Source: Nodularia sphaerocarpa UHCC 0038 (GTDB lineage Bacteria > Cyanobacteriota > Cyanobacteriia > Cyanobacteriales > Nostocaceae). From it: a stretch of 64,000 nt of DNA. The position numbers and the translations under genes were made by a program. Shown here in pieces: positions 18,394 through 27,282 of the stretch (position 1 is the first letter of the stretch; every line of letters begins with the position of its first letter). The notes beneath the pieces were generated by a model, which was not told where the DNA came from, did not search any database, and saw nothing but the letters and a program-made list of their open reading frames with translations. The stretch spans positions 1,740,356 through 1,804,355 of the forward strand of contig NZ_CP060140.1 in assembly GCF_022376295.1 (NCBI RefSeq), in the 5' to 3' direction.

Positions 18394-19905
18394 TTAAAAA
18401 AGTCGCCAACTCGATTCATTTTCAACAAATTGCACCAGCCAATCCTTGACACTACGGGTAGCGCGACAATCATCTTCGTTGTAACTTTGAATAACGTCAA
18501 GTAAAGTGCGATCGCCTGTTTCTAACCACTTGTCGTACCAGTAAATACACTTAGCCCCACTAGCTTCTTTTTCCCGCCACTCAAAGCCCAACCAGCGAGC
18601 AATAGCTTTCAGGGCATAACTTTCTATAGGTAAAGCGACGCTTTGAGTTAATTGTTCATATACATCCACAAAGCGATTTAATACAGGACGCACAGCAGAA
18701 TTGGGAGTGCGGTACAGTTTCGCTAGGCGTTTAACAGTATCCAATTCATACACACAAAAATGATAAATTGGTGCTTCGGGATATTGCCAAACCAAATCGA
18801 GAAATTGCTGCCAAATTAATGCTTCCTCTTCTGGTTTTTCCGCGAGAAAGGAGTAAAATTTTTCCGTCTTGGCTTGTTTATCAACTACCAAAATTCCCAA
18901 AAGATAATCTAAATCCAAATCTGGCTGTGCTTCAATATCAAAATAAAGCTCTACAGGCGCGGTAAATGTAATCTCCTCTGTTGGTAAAGCATCAGGTAAG
19001 ATAAATGGCCGTTTTTGCAGTACAGATTGCGCTTGTACTATCAGCTTGGGTGCTACTAAGCTTGTGAAACCAGGAAGGTTTTCCAGGATCAGAGGGTTGG
19101 TATAAGCGAGAGATTCCAAGGTGTTGATAGATAAAGCCTGGAGTTGATTGTAGCGAACAGGTGTGACTCCTGGTAACAAAGAAAGGTGTTGCTGTGATTG
19201 GGCAAGAGCATAACATTGATTGTACCAATGGCAAAGATTGCACTTCTGACGGGAAATAAAGACTTCTGGTGGTTCTGGTAACTCTAATGCTTGGATAAAC
19301 TCCCACAAAATGCTCTGCATTTTTGGGATCCATTTGGCTAAATCCACTGCATAGTCCCTGTCTTTGGTACGCAACACCAGCCAAGCCGTTTCCGGGGTAA
19401 TTTCCTGTACCTTTGCTAATACTTGAGCATGAAACGCCGCCACAACCTGATATTCTTGCTTGGGACGCTTACCTAATTCGATATTTGCTGGAACATACAT
19501 CCAATCGCCAAAACAAGACTGTCCTGGCTGTTTTACCAGTAAATCAGGACGGCTGAGGAGAGTATACCCTTCATATTCCAGCGATGGGGAAAAGTCTTGA
19601 TTTTGCGGATCAGCCAAATCTTGGGAATTGGCTAACAGCACTCCGCGATAAATGTACTCAACCCCACGCTGCATTAATTCTAAAGTCGCTCCTTGACCTG
19701 CGTCCCAATCATCACGGGGGTAATCTGGTTTGTGATAATAACCCAACTCTGCCAAAATACTCTTGCGATGAGCGATTTTATCTTGTTGCAGTTTAACGAG
19801 CAACTCATTGGGAGCTTCACGCTGAGGTCTATCGCCGTGAGTATCTAAGACAGGTCGGCGTTTACAGCGTTGATATTGCAGTAGGTGTTCAGCATTGATT
19901 AACAT
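18394..19905 (-). CDS. TM0106-family RecB-like nuclease with RNase H-like domain
   Basis: This 503-residue protein has an N-terminal MLINAEHLLQYQRCKRRPVLDTHGD block, a PD-(D/E)XK-like RecB core (YTLLSRPDLLVK, with the cysteine pair CNLCHWYNQC at about 222-231), and a helix-hairpin-helix-like segment. The C-terminal RNase H-like exonuclease domain begins YFDIEAQPDLD and ends with YNEDDCRATRSVKDWL (the DEDD-type aspartates). This matches the TM0106 family, widespread in cyanobacteria and of unproven role, probably DNA or RNA processing. The start ATG 19905 is clear. It stands alone. Confidence 0.85.
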   Translation of the reverse strand: MLINAEHLLQYQRCKRRPVLDTHGDRPQREAPNELLVKLQQDKIAHRKSILAELGYYHKPDYPRDDWDAGQGATLELMQRGVEYIYRGVLLANSQDLADPQNQDFSPSLEYEGYTLLSRPDLLVKQPGQSCFGDWMYVPANIELGKRPKQEYQVVAAFHAQVLAKVQEITPETAWLVLRTKDRDYAVDLAKWIPKMQSILWEFIQALELPEPPEVFISRQKCNLCHWYNQCYALAQSQQHLSLLPGVTPVRYNQLQALSINTLESLAYTNPLILENLPGFTSLVAPKLIVQAQSVLQKRPFILPDALPTEEITFTAPVELYFDIEAQPDLDLDYLLGILVVDKQAKTEKFYSFLAEKPEEEALIWQQFLDLVWQYPEAPIYHFCVYELDTVKRLAKLYRTPNSAVRPVLNRFVDVYEQLTQSVALPIESYALKAIARWLGFEWREKEASGAKCIYWYDKWLETGDRTLLDVIQSYNEDDCRATRSVKDWLVQFVENESSWRLF

Positions 19906-20016
19906 TCCTTTAAGTTAACAAGAATTAGGGAAATCTGGTCATGTTCCAGTTAGCTAAACTCGCGTGAATCAAAGTACAAGTAGGTGGGCGTAAATAAAGT
20001 TAACTGGAGAGGGTCG

Positions 20017-20170
20017 TCATATCATGTCCCCTTGATTACTTATTAAAACCCAAGAACCCCACCCCGCCAAAGCTGCGCTTTGTCTCCCCTCCGGTGCCGG
20101 CGGGGAGGGGATTAAGGGGTGGGGTGCAATGACTGTGATAATCGTAACTAATTAAACGGATATGATATCA
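20017..20170. mobile_element. MITE-like element A with 17-bp inverted ends
   Basis: The left end TCATATCATGTCCCCTT (20017-20033) is the imperfect inverse of the right end AAACGGATATGATATCA (20154-20170). The interior holds a C-rich/G-rich hairpin repeat (20055-20125) with AACCCCACCCC on one side and GGGGTGGGGT on the other. No coding capacity. A related element with the same ends lies at 54103-54246. No target-site duplication is obvious. It lies in the 408-bp gap between the RecB-like gene and the aminotransferase; the rest of the gap shows nothing else. Confidence 0.55.
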
Positions 20171-20313
20171 TTTGTCCTTTGTGATTGGTCATTGGTAAGG
20201 GTTTGGGACGTGTTTACGAGTCGTAAAATAGTTGGGTTTATGCGGTGCTTACCTACTTACTCTCTAATTCCGTAGAATAATAAAAGTGAAAAAATGGCTA
20301 TTTTAAATGGTTT

Positions 20314-21501
20314 ATGACTAATATATTGACTGCACAAACCAAATTACATCAACATCGCGCACAATTTCCCGCTTTAGGGAATAAGATTTATTTTAATTAT
20401 GGTGGGCAAGGTCCGATGGCACAAGGGGCTATGGATGCCATTACTCAAACTCAAGCTGACATCCAACACACTGGCCCTTTTGGTTATGAAGCCTTCGCCA
20501 AAGTTACGCAAGCAAAGGAAGGTCTCCGAGATGCGATCGCCTCCCAGTTGCAAGCACCACCAGAAAGCATTACCCTAACCGAAGATGTCACCGTTGGCTG
20601 CAATATTGCCATCTGGGGTATTGACTGGCGCGCTGGAGACCATCTGCTACTTTCCGACTGCGAACACCCAGGAGTCATTGCTGCATCCGGGGAAATCGCC
20701 CGCAGATTTGCTGTAGAAGTTACCACCTGTCCCCTCAAAGAAACTTTAAATGCAGGCGATCCCGTCGCAGTTGTGGCTCAACACTTACGCCCCAATACTC
20801 GCCTAGTAATTTTAAGTCATGTCTTCTGGAACACCGGACAAGTTTTACCACTTGACAAAATCGTGGAAGTATGCAGAGCTAATAATTCCTTGGTTTTAGT
20901 CGATGCTGCCCAGTCTGTGGGTTTATTACCGTTAAATTTAAGCGAATTGGGGGCAGATTTTTATGCTTTCACAGGTCACAAATGGTTATGTGGTCCTGCG
21001 GGTGTAGGTGGTTTATATGTTCGTCCCGAAGCCAGAGAAAATTTACACCCCACATTTATCGGCTTACGTGGGATTGTGGTAGATAGTCAAGGTAAACCGG
21101 TGAATTGGCAACCCGATGGACGAAGATATGAAGTATCGACCTCGGCGACTTCATTATATGTGGGTTTAACACAGGCGATCGCCATCCATGAGCAATGGGG
21201 AACCGCACCAGAACGTTATCAGCAAATCTGCCATAACAGCGAGTATCTTTGGCGACAATTAGCGAACATACCCCATGTCAAATCTCTGCGAACCTCCCCA
21301 CCAGAAAGCGGTATAGTTTCCTTCCAACTCACTCAGCCAAAATCGGGAGTCCATTTCAAATTAGTGCAGTTCTTAGAATCACAAAAGATATTAACGCGTA
21401 CAATTGTTGATCCTGACTGTATCCGCGCCACCGTTCATTACTTAACTTTAGAATCAGAAATCGACCAATTAGTAGAGAGTGTACAAAAGTTTAGGGAGTA
21501 G
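20314..21501 (+). CDS. Aminotransferase class V (cysteine desulfurase-like fold)
   Basis: This 395-residue PLP enzyme of fold type I, class V, has the cofactor-binding Asp197 (LVDAAQS) and the Schiff-base Lys223 in TGHKWLCGP. The N-terminal FNYGGQGPM and the block STSATSLYVGL also fit. It resembles the SufS/IscS, kynureninase and isopenicillin-epimerase branch. The catalytic cysteine typical of desulfurases is not clearly placed, so the substrate is uncertain. The C-terminal stop lies inside a short tandem repeat (AGGGAGTAG-type), so the last residues KFRE are partly written by repeat DNA. ATG 20314 is the likely start. Confidence 0.85.
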   Translation: MTNILTAQTKLHQHRAQFPALGNKIYFNYGGQGPMAQGAMDAITQTQADIQHTGPFGYEAFAKVTQAKEGLRDAIASQLQAPPESITLTEDVTVGCNIAIWGIDWRAGDHLLLSDCEHPGVIAASGEIARRFAVEVTTCPLKETLNAGDPVAVVAQHLRPNTRLVILSHVFWNTGQVLPLDKIVEVCRANNSLVLVDAAQSVGLLPLNLSELGADFYAFTGHKWLCGPAGVGGLYVRPEARENLHPTFIGLRGIVVDSQGKPVNWQPDGRRYEVSTSATSLYVGLTQAIAIHEQWGTAPERYQQICHNSEYLWRQLANIPHVKSLRTSPPESGIVSFQLTQPKSGVHFKLVQFLESQKILTRTIVDPDCIRATVHYLTLESEIDQLVESVQKFRE

Positions 21502-21504
21502 AAA

Positions 21505-21653
21505 GTGGGGAGTAGGGAGTAGGGAGTAGGGAGTGGGGAGAAGAAGCCGGGGAGCAGGGAGCAGGGAGCAGGGGGAAAGATAATGACTAATGACTAATGA
21601 CCAATGACTAATGACCAATGACTAATGACTAATGACTAATGACTAATGACTAA
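21505..21653. repeat. Two adjoining heptamer tandem repeats (GGGAGTA / GGGAGCA and TGACTAA / TGACCAA)
   Basis: The first block (about 21505-21576) repeats GGGAGTA-type and GGGAGCA-type heptamers. The second (about 21582-21653) repeats TGACTAA / TGACCAA heptamers about ten times. The second block ends three bases before the ATG at 21657. These are heptamer short tandem repeats of the kind typical of Nostocales. They fill the entire gap between the aminotransferase and the next gene. Confidence 0.9.
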
Positions 21654-21656
21654 ATT

Positions 21657-22739
21657 ATGCGTCCAATTTTATACGTAGCAATCACTAACCACGGATTTGG
21701 TCATGCGACTCGCACAGCATCAGTAGCAGCAACCATTCAAAAATTATATCCAGAAGTTCTACTGATTATGGTAACAACTGCCCCCCGGTGGTTGCTAGAG
21801 TGCTACATAGAAGGCGATTTTATCCATCGTCCCCGCGCTTTTGATTTGGGTGTAGTGCAGTCAGACAGCTTGACAATGGATAAAGCGGCGACTTTAGCGA
21901 AATTGCGGGATATTCAAAAAAATCAAAATTCCCTCATTGCCTCAGAAGTCAACTTTATCCGCCAAAATCGAGTAAATTTAATCTTGGCAGATATTCCATT
22001 TTTAGCGCCGTTATTTGGCAAAGCGGCGAATATTCCCTGCTGGATGATGAGTAATTTTGGTTGGGACTTGATTTACCGAGATTGGGGAGGCGAATTTATT
22101 ACCATTGCTGATTGGATTAGTGAATGTTATTCCCAGTCAAAAAAGCTGTTTCGTTTGCCTTTTCACGAACCCATGTCCGCCTTCAGTAATATTACAGATG
22201 TTGGTTTGACTGGTGGTTCTCCGCGTTACTCTGTTGATCAACTCCGCGCTACTTGGGGGATAACTGCGCCCAGAGAAAAAACGATTTTACTCACCTTTGG
22301 CGGTTTGGGTGTACAACAAATTCCCTACGAAAATTTACGAAATTTTCCCGATTGGCAATTTATTATCTTTGATAAATCTGCCCCTGATTTACCGAATGTC
22401 TGGAAAATTAGCGATAAAACATACCGCCCTGTGGATTTTATGCCGATTTGTGGGCGAGTGGTTTCTAAACCTGGTTACGGTACTTTTTCGGAAACAGCAA
22501 AACTGGATATACCTCTGGTGACAATTCCGCGAGATGATTTTGCTGAAGCTAATTTTCTGTTAGAAGGTATTGTTAATTACAATCAACATCAAATTCTCAC
22601 CCCAAGGGAATTTTTTGCAGGTAATTGGGATTTTCTGCATGAAACACCCCAAGCAGCAAAGCAATCTCAAGCTTTGGCTAAAGATGGAAATGAAGCGATC
22701 GCTCATGCTGTGGTTGAATATTTGAAAAGACAGGACTAA
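21657..22739 (+). CDS. Glycosyltransferase-like protein (GT-B-type), unassigned
   Basis: This 360-residue protein opens with RPILYVAITNHGFGHATRT, the glycine-rich N-terminal loop of MurG-like GT-B folds. The second half has TILLTFGGLGVQQIP, DFMPICGRVVSKPGYGTFSETA and LDIPLVTIPRDDFAEANFL, which resemble the nucleotide-sugar-binding half of such enzymes. Acceptor and donor are unknown. It begins at ATG 21657 directly after a tandem repeat with no visible Shine-Dalgarno sequence. It converges on hisC, with a gap of only 8 bp. Confidence 0.75.
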   Translation: MRPILYVAITNHGFGHATRTASVAATIQKLYPEVLLIMVTTAPRWLLECYIEGDFIHRPRAFDLGVVQSDSLTMDKAATLAKLRDIQKNQNSLIASEVNFIRQNRVNLILADIPFLAPLFGKAANIPCWMMSNFGWDLIYRDWGGEFITIADWISECYSQSKKLFRLPFHEPMSAFSNITDVGLTGGSPRYSVDQLRATWGITAPREKTILLTFGGLGVQQIPYENLRNFPDWQFIIFDKSAPDLPNVWKISDKTYRPVDFMPICGRVVSKPGYGTFSETAKLDIPLVTIPRDDFAEANFLLEGIVNYNQHQILTPREFFAGNWDFLHETPQAAKQSQALAKDGNEAIAHAVVEYLKRQD

Positions 22740-22747
22740 AGTCCTGA

Positions 22748-23821
22748 CTACGAACAAATTTGCCTCAGTGTTTCTACTAAAATTTGATTTTGTTCATCTG
22801 TGCCAATAGTGATGCGTAACTTATTATCCAGGCCTGGCTGTGGAAAGTAGCGCACTAAAATTTGTCGTGCTTTGAGCTGTTGATAGAGATATTCGGCATT
22901 TTCTTGGGGAGGCTGTACCAACAAAAAATTAGTATGGGAATCCCAAACATGGAAACCTAATTGTTTGAAGTCTGTGGCTAGTTGACTCCGCGATGCTTTT
23001 ACCTTAGCTACACAAGCGTTTTTATAAGCTTGATCAGTAATCGCAGCAGTTCCTAATGCACAGGCGATCGCATCAATATTATAACTATCCTTAACCTTAA
23101 ACAATCCATGCAGCAACTTGGGATTAGCCACACCAAAGCCCAAGCGTAATCCAGCCAACGAGTAACCCTTAGAAAGTGTCCGAATCACAATCACATTCTC
23201 ATATTCCTTCACCAAAGCCAGAGCATTTTCCTCAGCAAAATCTACATAAGCTTCATCAATCACTAAAACCCCAGATAAACGGCTTGCTAGTTGTCGTAAA
23301 TCGTTAATGGGTACTATATGCCCTGACGGACTATTAGGCGACGCGATGAATGTCACAGCGCCATTAGCGGCAATTATTTCTTCCAGGGGTAATTTATAAT
23401 CTTGACTATAAGGAATCTCCACAATTTCCGCCGCCTGCATTTGGGTCAACGTCACATACAATACATAAGTTGGTATGGGGTAAACTACCTTTCGCCCAGG
23501 TTCAGTGCAGGCTCGAATCACTAAATTCAAAACTTCATCACTGCCATTACCGACAATCATCCAATCACTAGGAAAGCCCAAAACTTCACTAGCAGCTCGC
23601 CTAAATTCTCCCCCTAAAGGTTCTGGATACCTTCGTAACCACTCCCCTTGAATATTCCTCAGCACGGCTAACGCAGCAGGCGAGGGAGGATAGGGATTTT
23701 CATTACTATTTAGTTTCATCACCTGCATCCCACGTTGAGGCTGTTCTCCGGGGACATAGCTAGCCATTGCATCGATATTAGAGCGAAAGTAGTTGGTCAT
23801 GGTTTCGTAAATTGTCATCAT
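22748..23821 (-). CDS. hisC: Histidinol-phosphate aminotransferase
   Basis: This 357-residue class I/II PLP enzyme catalyses the transamination step of histidine biosynthesis in the cytosol. Motifs include KLNSNENPYPP (36-46), VIDEAYVDFA (187-196) and the Schiff-base Lys218 in RTLSKGYSLAGLRLGFG. The tail has NFLLVQPP and RYFPQPGLDNKLRITIGT. ATG 23821 and ATG 23818 are adjacent and either could start. It is not in an operon with other his genes here. HisC paralogues can serve other aromatic or imidazole substrates, so the symbol carries mild uncertainty. Confidence 0.92.
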   Translation of the reverse strand: MMTIYETMTNYFRSNIDAMASYVPGEQPQRGMQVMKLNSNENPYPPSPAALAVLRNIQGEWLRRYPEPLGGEFRRAASEVLGFPSDWMIVGNGSDEVLNLVIRACTEPGRKVVYPIPTYVLYVTLTQMQAAEIVEIPYSQDYKLPLEEIIAANGAVTFIASPNSPSGHIVPINDLRQLASRLSGVLVIDEAYVDFAEENALALVKEYENVIVIRTLSKGYSLAGLRLGFGVANPKLLHGLFKVKDSYNIDAIACALGTAAITDQAYKNACVAKVKASRSQLATDFKQLGFHVWDSHTNFLLVQPPQENAEYLYQQLKARQILVRYFPQPGLDNKLRITIGTDEQNQILVETLRQICS

Positions 23822-24103
23822 GCTCCGCCCCGCGACGCTCTCAGCGCAACTATGCCCCAGGCTTTACGTAATTCGTAATTCGCCAGAAGAGGCTTTAAAA
23901 TAATTGACTGAGTAAGTTACCTAGCTATAAACCTGACAGGGAGAGAGCGTTAGCGTAAAGGTAGTTGGTTGGTGTTAGCATAAGCTAGCTTTTGCCTAGG
24001 CAGAATTGCTCCCATTGATCACTACTTCCCTACCAAGGTTAGTCTACCAAATTGTATGTAACATTGTTTCGTATGTACTTATGGGATTTTTTCCGCTTGT
24101 CAA

Positions 24104-25093
24104 ATGCCGCCTGGATCTCAAAAAATTATTGCTCGAACAAAAAAACTAACAACTATGTCATCTACTGAACCTACCCCGAATGAGCCATATCAGGCTGAAA
24201 CTCAACTTCCAACCCCATCTGAACCTGAACTTGAAGAAGTAAATATTGATACGGAAATTCCGGAAGAAATTGAAGAATCGGGAGCAATATTTCAAGCTAT
24301 TGGGGTAATTGTTGGGGAAGTGAACTTAAATGAAGATGGTAAAAACACAGTTACCATTGGCAATTTAGAATACCCACTTTTCTATATTCCCCAAAAACGC
24401 AAAGTATTTGACGCTCTCACCAAAGAAATAGAAACTACTGGGAACCGGACTTTTAGGTTAGTTGTTTATCCTAAAGCCATTCATTTTCCCCGTAAAGAAC
24501 AACCGCATAGTATGACTTTTCAGCTAGTTGGTTTTGACAGGGGGCGAGAACAACAGACAGTTTCAGCAGAGTTAGAAGACAACGAGTTTAAATTTTCCGG
24601 ACTATGGCAATTTATTCCCGTTTGTCAAACTCCTTGCATTTCCGTTTTCCGCAACTTTACTCGTGAACGACTCGAATATATTAAGCAGGCCGAGCCAACG
24701 AGAAAAGTAAAATTTATGAAGGCTAGTCATCTACCTTTGTTCTGGAAAGACTCGCCAGTTAGACCATTCAGATTTAATCCCAAAGCGGAAAAACAAGACC
24801 AAGGACATCCCGTATTTGTCTCCCTGAAAGCCAAATTTTTACCTGGGCGTAATGTCTTCGGTTTTGTGGCGCTATTAGCTCCACCCCAAGAAACTGCACC
24901 TAGATTTCTCAAAGCATCCAAAAAGGATAAAGCTACAGCGCTACAAGAGTCTAAAAAGAATAAAGCCACTGTCCCACAACCAACCAAAAAGGATCATCCC
25001 AAGCCAACTATTAATCTGCCCAAGCCAGTTCTGAAAAAGCATTCCCCAGAGCCTGAGAAGGAGAAAGAGACGGAGAAAGAGACGGAGAAATAG
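24104..25093 (+). CDS. Conserved cyanobacterial-type protein of unknown function with charged tail
   Basis: This 329-residue soluble protein has an acidic N-terminal tract (about 20-65, rich in E/P/T), a central globular region (about 65-270), and a C-terminal Lys/Pro/Glu-rich tail. The centre includes IGVIVGEVNLNEDG, KAIHFPRK, FSGLWQFIPVCQTPCISVFRNF and RPFRFNPKAEKQ. The tail ends in EKEKETEK-type repeats written by repeats of GAGAAAGAGACG. No known domain is recognised. ATG 24155 (MSSTEPTPNEP) is an alternative start. The highly charged ends suggest a nucleic-acid- or protein-binding role, but this is inference only. Confidence 0.65.
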   Translation: MPPGSQKIIARTKKLTTMSSTEPTPNEPYQAETQLPTPSEPELEEVNIDTEIPEEIEESGAIFQAIGVIVGEVNLNEDGKNTVTIGNLEYPLFYIPQKRKVFDALTKEIETTGNRTFRLVVYPKAIHFPRKEQPHSMTFQLVGFDRGREQQTVSAELEDNEFKFSGLWQFIPVCQTPCISVFRNFTRERLEYIKQAEPTRKVKFMKASHLPLFWKDSPVRPFRFNPKAEKQDQGHPVFVSLKAKFLPGRNVFGFVALLAPPQETAPRFLKASKKDKATALQESKKNKATVPQPTKKDHPKPTINLPKPVLKKHSPEPEKEKETEKETEK

Positions 25094-25097
25094 TATC

Positions 25098-25123
25098 AGC
25101 CCACAGGCTTTAGGCCTGGGGCT
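25098..25123 (+). terminator. Candidate hairpin terminator after the charged protein
   Basis: AGCCC (25098-25102) pairs with GGGCT (25119-25123), and inside it AGGC (25105-25108) pairs with GCCT (25114-25117). It begins two bases after the stop codon and is followed by GGATTTTGTT. The stem is interrupted and the U tract is short. Confidence 0.4.
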
Positions 25124-25196
25124 GGATTTTGTTAACATACAGCAGTTTGCATTTTTAGTGTCATAGATGAGGGAATAATTAAAACTGTGTAATATT

Positions 25197-25688
25197 ATGA
25201 GCGATGAGAAAATATTTCTGCGACTCGCACAGGAAAAGGACGCGTGGGTGATGAGTGCAATTCATATTGCTGCCATCAAAGCTCTTCCCACAACTTTTTA
25301 CACCCGAAAACAGCTGTTAGCTTGGCGTAATTATCTCGACAAGCCTGATGGTAAAAATATTTTGCATCAGATGCAAGCGGAAATTTTCTGGGTTGCTGTT
25401 AAGAATGATCAAATCACAGGTTTTGCTAGTTTCATTGTTGATGAACTGATTGCACTATATGTGCATCCTTATTATCAAGGTAACGGCATTGGGCGAGCTT
25501 TAGTTACACATTTTTGCCAGGAAGCAGCTGATTTAGGTATAGATAAAGTAATTACCACTGCTAGTCTTTATGCTGAAGGATTTTATTTTCGACTAGGATT
25601 TACTGCTATAAAAAGAGCGCCTCATCAGTTAAGAACTGGCATCGTTGTTCCAGTTACCAAAATGAGTAAAATTTTAACTCCTGCTTGA
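25197..25688 (+). CDS. GNAT family N-acetyltransferase
   Basis: This 163-residue acetyltransferase has the core FIVDELIALYVHPYYQGNGIGRALV, containing the acetyl-CoA-binding (Q/R)GxGxG/A motif (QGNGIGRAL), then VITTASLYAEGFYFRLGF, the usual final strands. Many GNATs acetylate small metabolites or proteins; this one cannot be assigned. Start ATG 25197 is preceded by AT-rich DNA. A TetR-type regulator gene lies 105 bp downstream on the same strand. Confidence 0.85.
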   Translation: MSDEKIFLRLAQEKDAWVMSAIHIAAIKALPTTFYTRKQLLAWRNYLDKPDGKNILHQMQAEIFWVAVKNDQITGFASFIVDELIALYVHPYYQGNGIGRALVTHFCQEAADLGIDKVITTASLYAEGFYFRLGFTAIKRAPHQLRTGIVVPVTKMSKILTPA

Positions 25689-25793
25689 TTAACATATACT
25701 TTAAGTTTAGTAAACCTGTGTAAACTTGTTTTACCCATTTTGCCACATTTTTTACAAAATGTAATAACATTTAAGCAAGTACTTGCAAGCAAA

Positions 25794-26405
25794 ATGACTA
25801 GAACTATCCGTTCATCCGCTCTTACCCGTACACGTTTAATAGAAGCAGCTTCACAGGTATTTGCGAGTTTAGGTGTTCAAGGCGCAACTACTCGTGAAAT
25901 CGCTCGTGTCGCCAGAGTGAATGAGGTGACTTTATTTCGCCACTTTGCTAGCAAAGAACAACTTCTCCGGGTAGTAATTGAAAATGCCTCAGCCCTCCAG
26001 ACAGAAGCCCTCGCCCACCCCGAAGCTTGGACACAGAATCTGGGCGTTGATTTAAAAAACTATGCCCAGCTTTACAACGCCATGCTGGAAGCACACGAAG
26101 ATTTGATTCGGACTTTCATTGGGGAAGCTAAACGTCATCCTGACGCAGCTAGGCAAATAATTCAAGAAGCTGCGAAGCCTTTGGGTGAAAAATTGGTTGC
26201 TTACTTGCAATCTAGTCAGAAACGAGGCACTGTTAGACTTGAACTTGATCCTTTGCCGGCTGTTGATATGTTTACAGGGATGCTATTAGCGGGAATGCTC
26301 TGCCGCACTGTAAAATATCACCAGAATAGCTACAGTTGTGAGGATTATATTGAGACTTGTGTCGATATTTTTGTGCGTGGTATTGCGGCTACAGTTAACA
26401 GTTAA
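25794..26405 (+). CDS. TetR/AcrR family transcriptional regulator
   Basis: This regulator of about 203 residues starts at ATG 25794 (MTRTIRSSAL). The frame also opens upstream at TTG 25740 but without a plausible N-terminal extension. The N-terminal helix-turn-helix region is clear: RTRLIEAASQVFASLGVQGATTREIARVARVNEVTLFRHFASKEQLL. The C-terminal ligand domain (about 60-203) is helical and unassigned. The last codons (TVNS) are encoded by a GTTAACA/GTTATCA tandem repeat that continues into the gap. It probably controls a nearby gene; the GNAT gene upstream is the closest candidate. Confidence 0.88.
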   Translation: MTRTIRSSALTRTRLIEAASQVFASLGVQGATTREIARVARVNEVTLFRHFASKEQLLRVVIENASALQTEALAHPEAWTQNLGVDLKNYAQLYNAMLEAHEDLIRTFIGEAKRHPDAARQIIQEAAKPLGEKLVAYLQSSQKRGTVRLELDPLPAVDMFTGMLLAGMLCRTVKYHQNSYSCEDYIETCVDIFVRGIAATVNS

Positions 26406-26425
26406 CAGTTATCAGTTATCAGTTA
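26391..26425. repeat. Short tandem repeat (CAGTTAA / CAGTTAT)
   Basis: Heptamers CAGTTAA, CAGTTAT and relatives run from inside the 3' end of the TetR gene to within 8 bp of the convergent rhomboid-like gene. Confidence 0.75.
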
Positions 26426-26432
26426 GTTGAGG

Positions 26433-27140
26433 TTAGCGGGATGGTTGATTGAATCGCATAAATGCTGCACCAATTAATAATGCCAAAAGTTGCGCCCAGG
26501 GTGCTAAACTGGCTGAATTTACACCAGAGGGAGGAATGTTTAAGCTGCCAATTCCGTAAAATAATTGTTGTATGAACCACCAAAATAAATACAGATAAGC
26601 TGGAATTTGAATGGGGATATAGACAATTAAAAGAGGTAGGATTGTGTCGATTTTAACTTGAGGATACTTGCACAGGTATGCTCCTAAAATTGCGGCGATC
26701 GCACCATTAGCTCCAATTAATGGTATTCTCAAACTCGGTTCTAAAATAATTTGGGCGATTCCTGTCAGCATCCCCGCAACTACATACAATCCCAGAAAAC
26801 GTCCATGTCCAATCACGTTTTCCACAGTTTTACCAAAAACCCATAAAAATAGCAGATTTCCTAGAATTTGACTAAAACTACCGTGGATAAACATCCCCAA
26901 AAATAGCGCAGGTAAACGCCAAAAAACAACTACCCAAGCGGCTGGATTAACATCGATAGCATTGGTAAATGCACTAGTAATCTGGGCGGGAATCAAACCC
27001 CAACTATTGATGAAACCTCCTAATTCCCCACTCACTTCTAGTTTTAGTTGCCATAAGAATATACCAATGTTAATGCCAATCAGCCAATAACTAATAATTG
27101 GTTGATGACGCAGGCGAATACTATCACTAATCGGAATCAT
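26433..27140 (-). CDS. Rhomboid-fold membrane protein lacking catalytic residues
   Basis: This 235-residue protein has about six membrane helices in rhomboid order. The L1-H2 signature reads HGSFSQILGNLLFLWVFG, where active rhomboids usually have HxxxxHxxxNxxxLxxFG. The motif that should carry the nucleophile is GANGAIAAILGAY, so Asn145 stands where Ser is expected. The last helix reads LAPWAQLLALLIG, so Gln217 stands where the catalytic His is expected. The fold is clear but proteolysis should be lost, as in iRhom-type pseudoproteases. The start is ATG 27140. It is convergent with the TetR gene. Confidence 0.8.
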   Translation of the reverse strand: MIPISDSIRLRHQPIISYWLIGINIGIFLWQLKLEVSGELGGFINSWGLIPAQITSAFTNAIDVNPAAWVVVFWRLPALFLGMFIHGSFSQILGNLLFLWVFGKTVENVIGHGRFLGLYVVAGMLTGIAQIILEPSLRIPLIGANGAIAAILGAYLCKYPQVKIDTILPLLIVYIPIQIPAYLYLFWWFIQQLFYGIGSLNIPPSGVNSASLAPWAQLLALLIGAAFMRFNQPSR

Positions 27141-27144
27141 TTAA

Positions 27145-27177
27145 ATTTGGGATTTGGGATTTGGGATTTGGGATTTT
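27145..27177. repeat. Short tandem repeat (GGGATTT)
   Basis: Four to five head-to-tail copies of GGGATTT lie immediately upstream of the rhomboid-like gene. Confidence 0.8.
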
Positions 27178-27282
27178 AAATTTTCAATAAAGTTTCGGCT
27201 TCATCGCTCACTATCCCCCGGTTTCAATTAATTTGTGGCAAGATTGGAATCAGGTCACAATGCACTCAACTAGGCAAACGAG

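Noticed and set aside
21505..21653. CRISPR array
   Set aside because: The units are 7 bp without spacers; these are short tandem repeats. The 30-bp units at 60438 are in-frame coding repeats, also without spacers.
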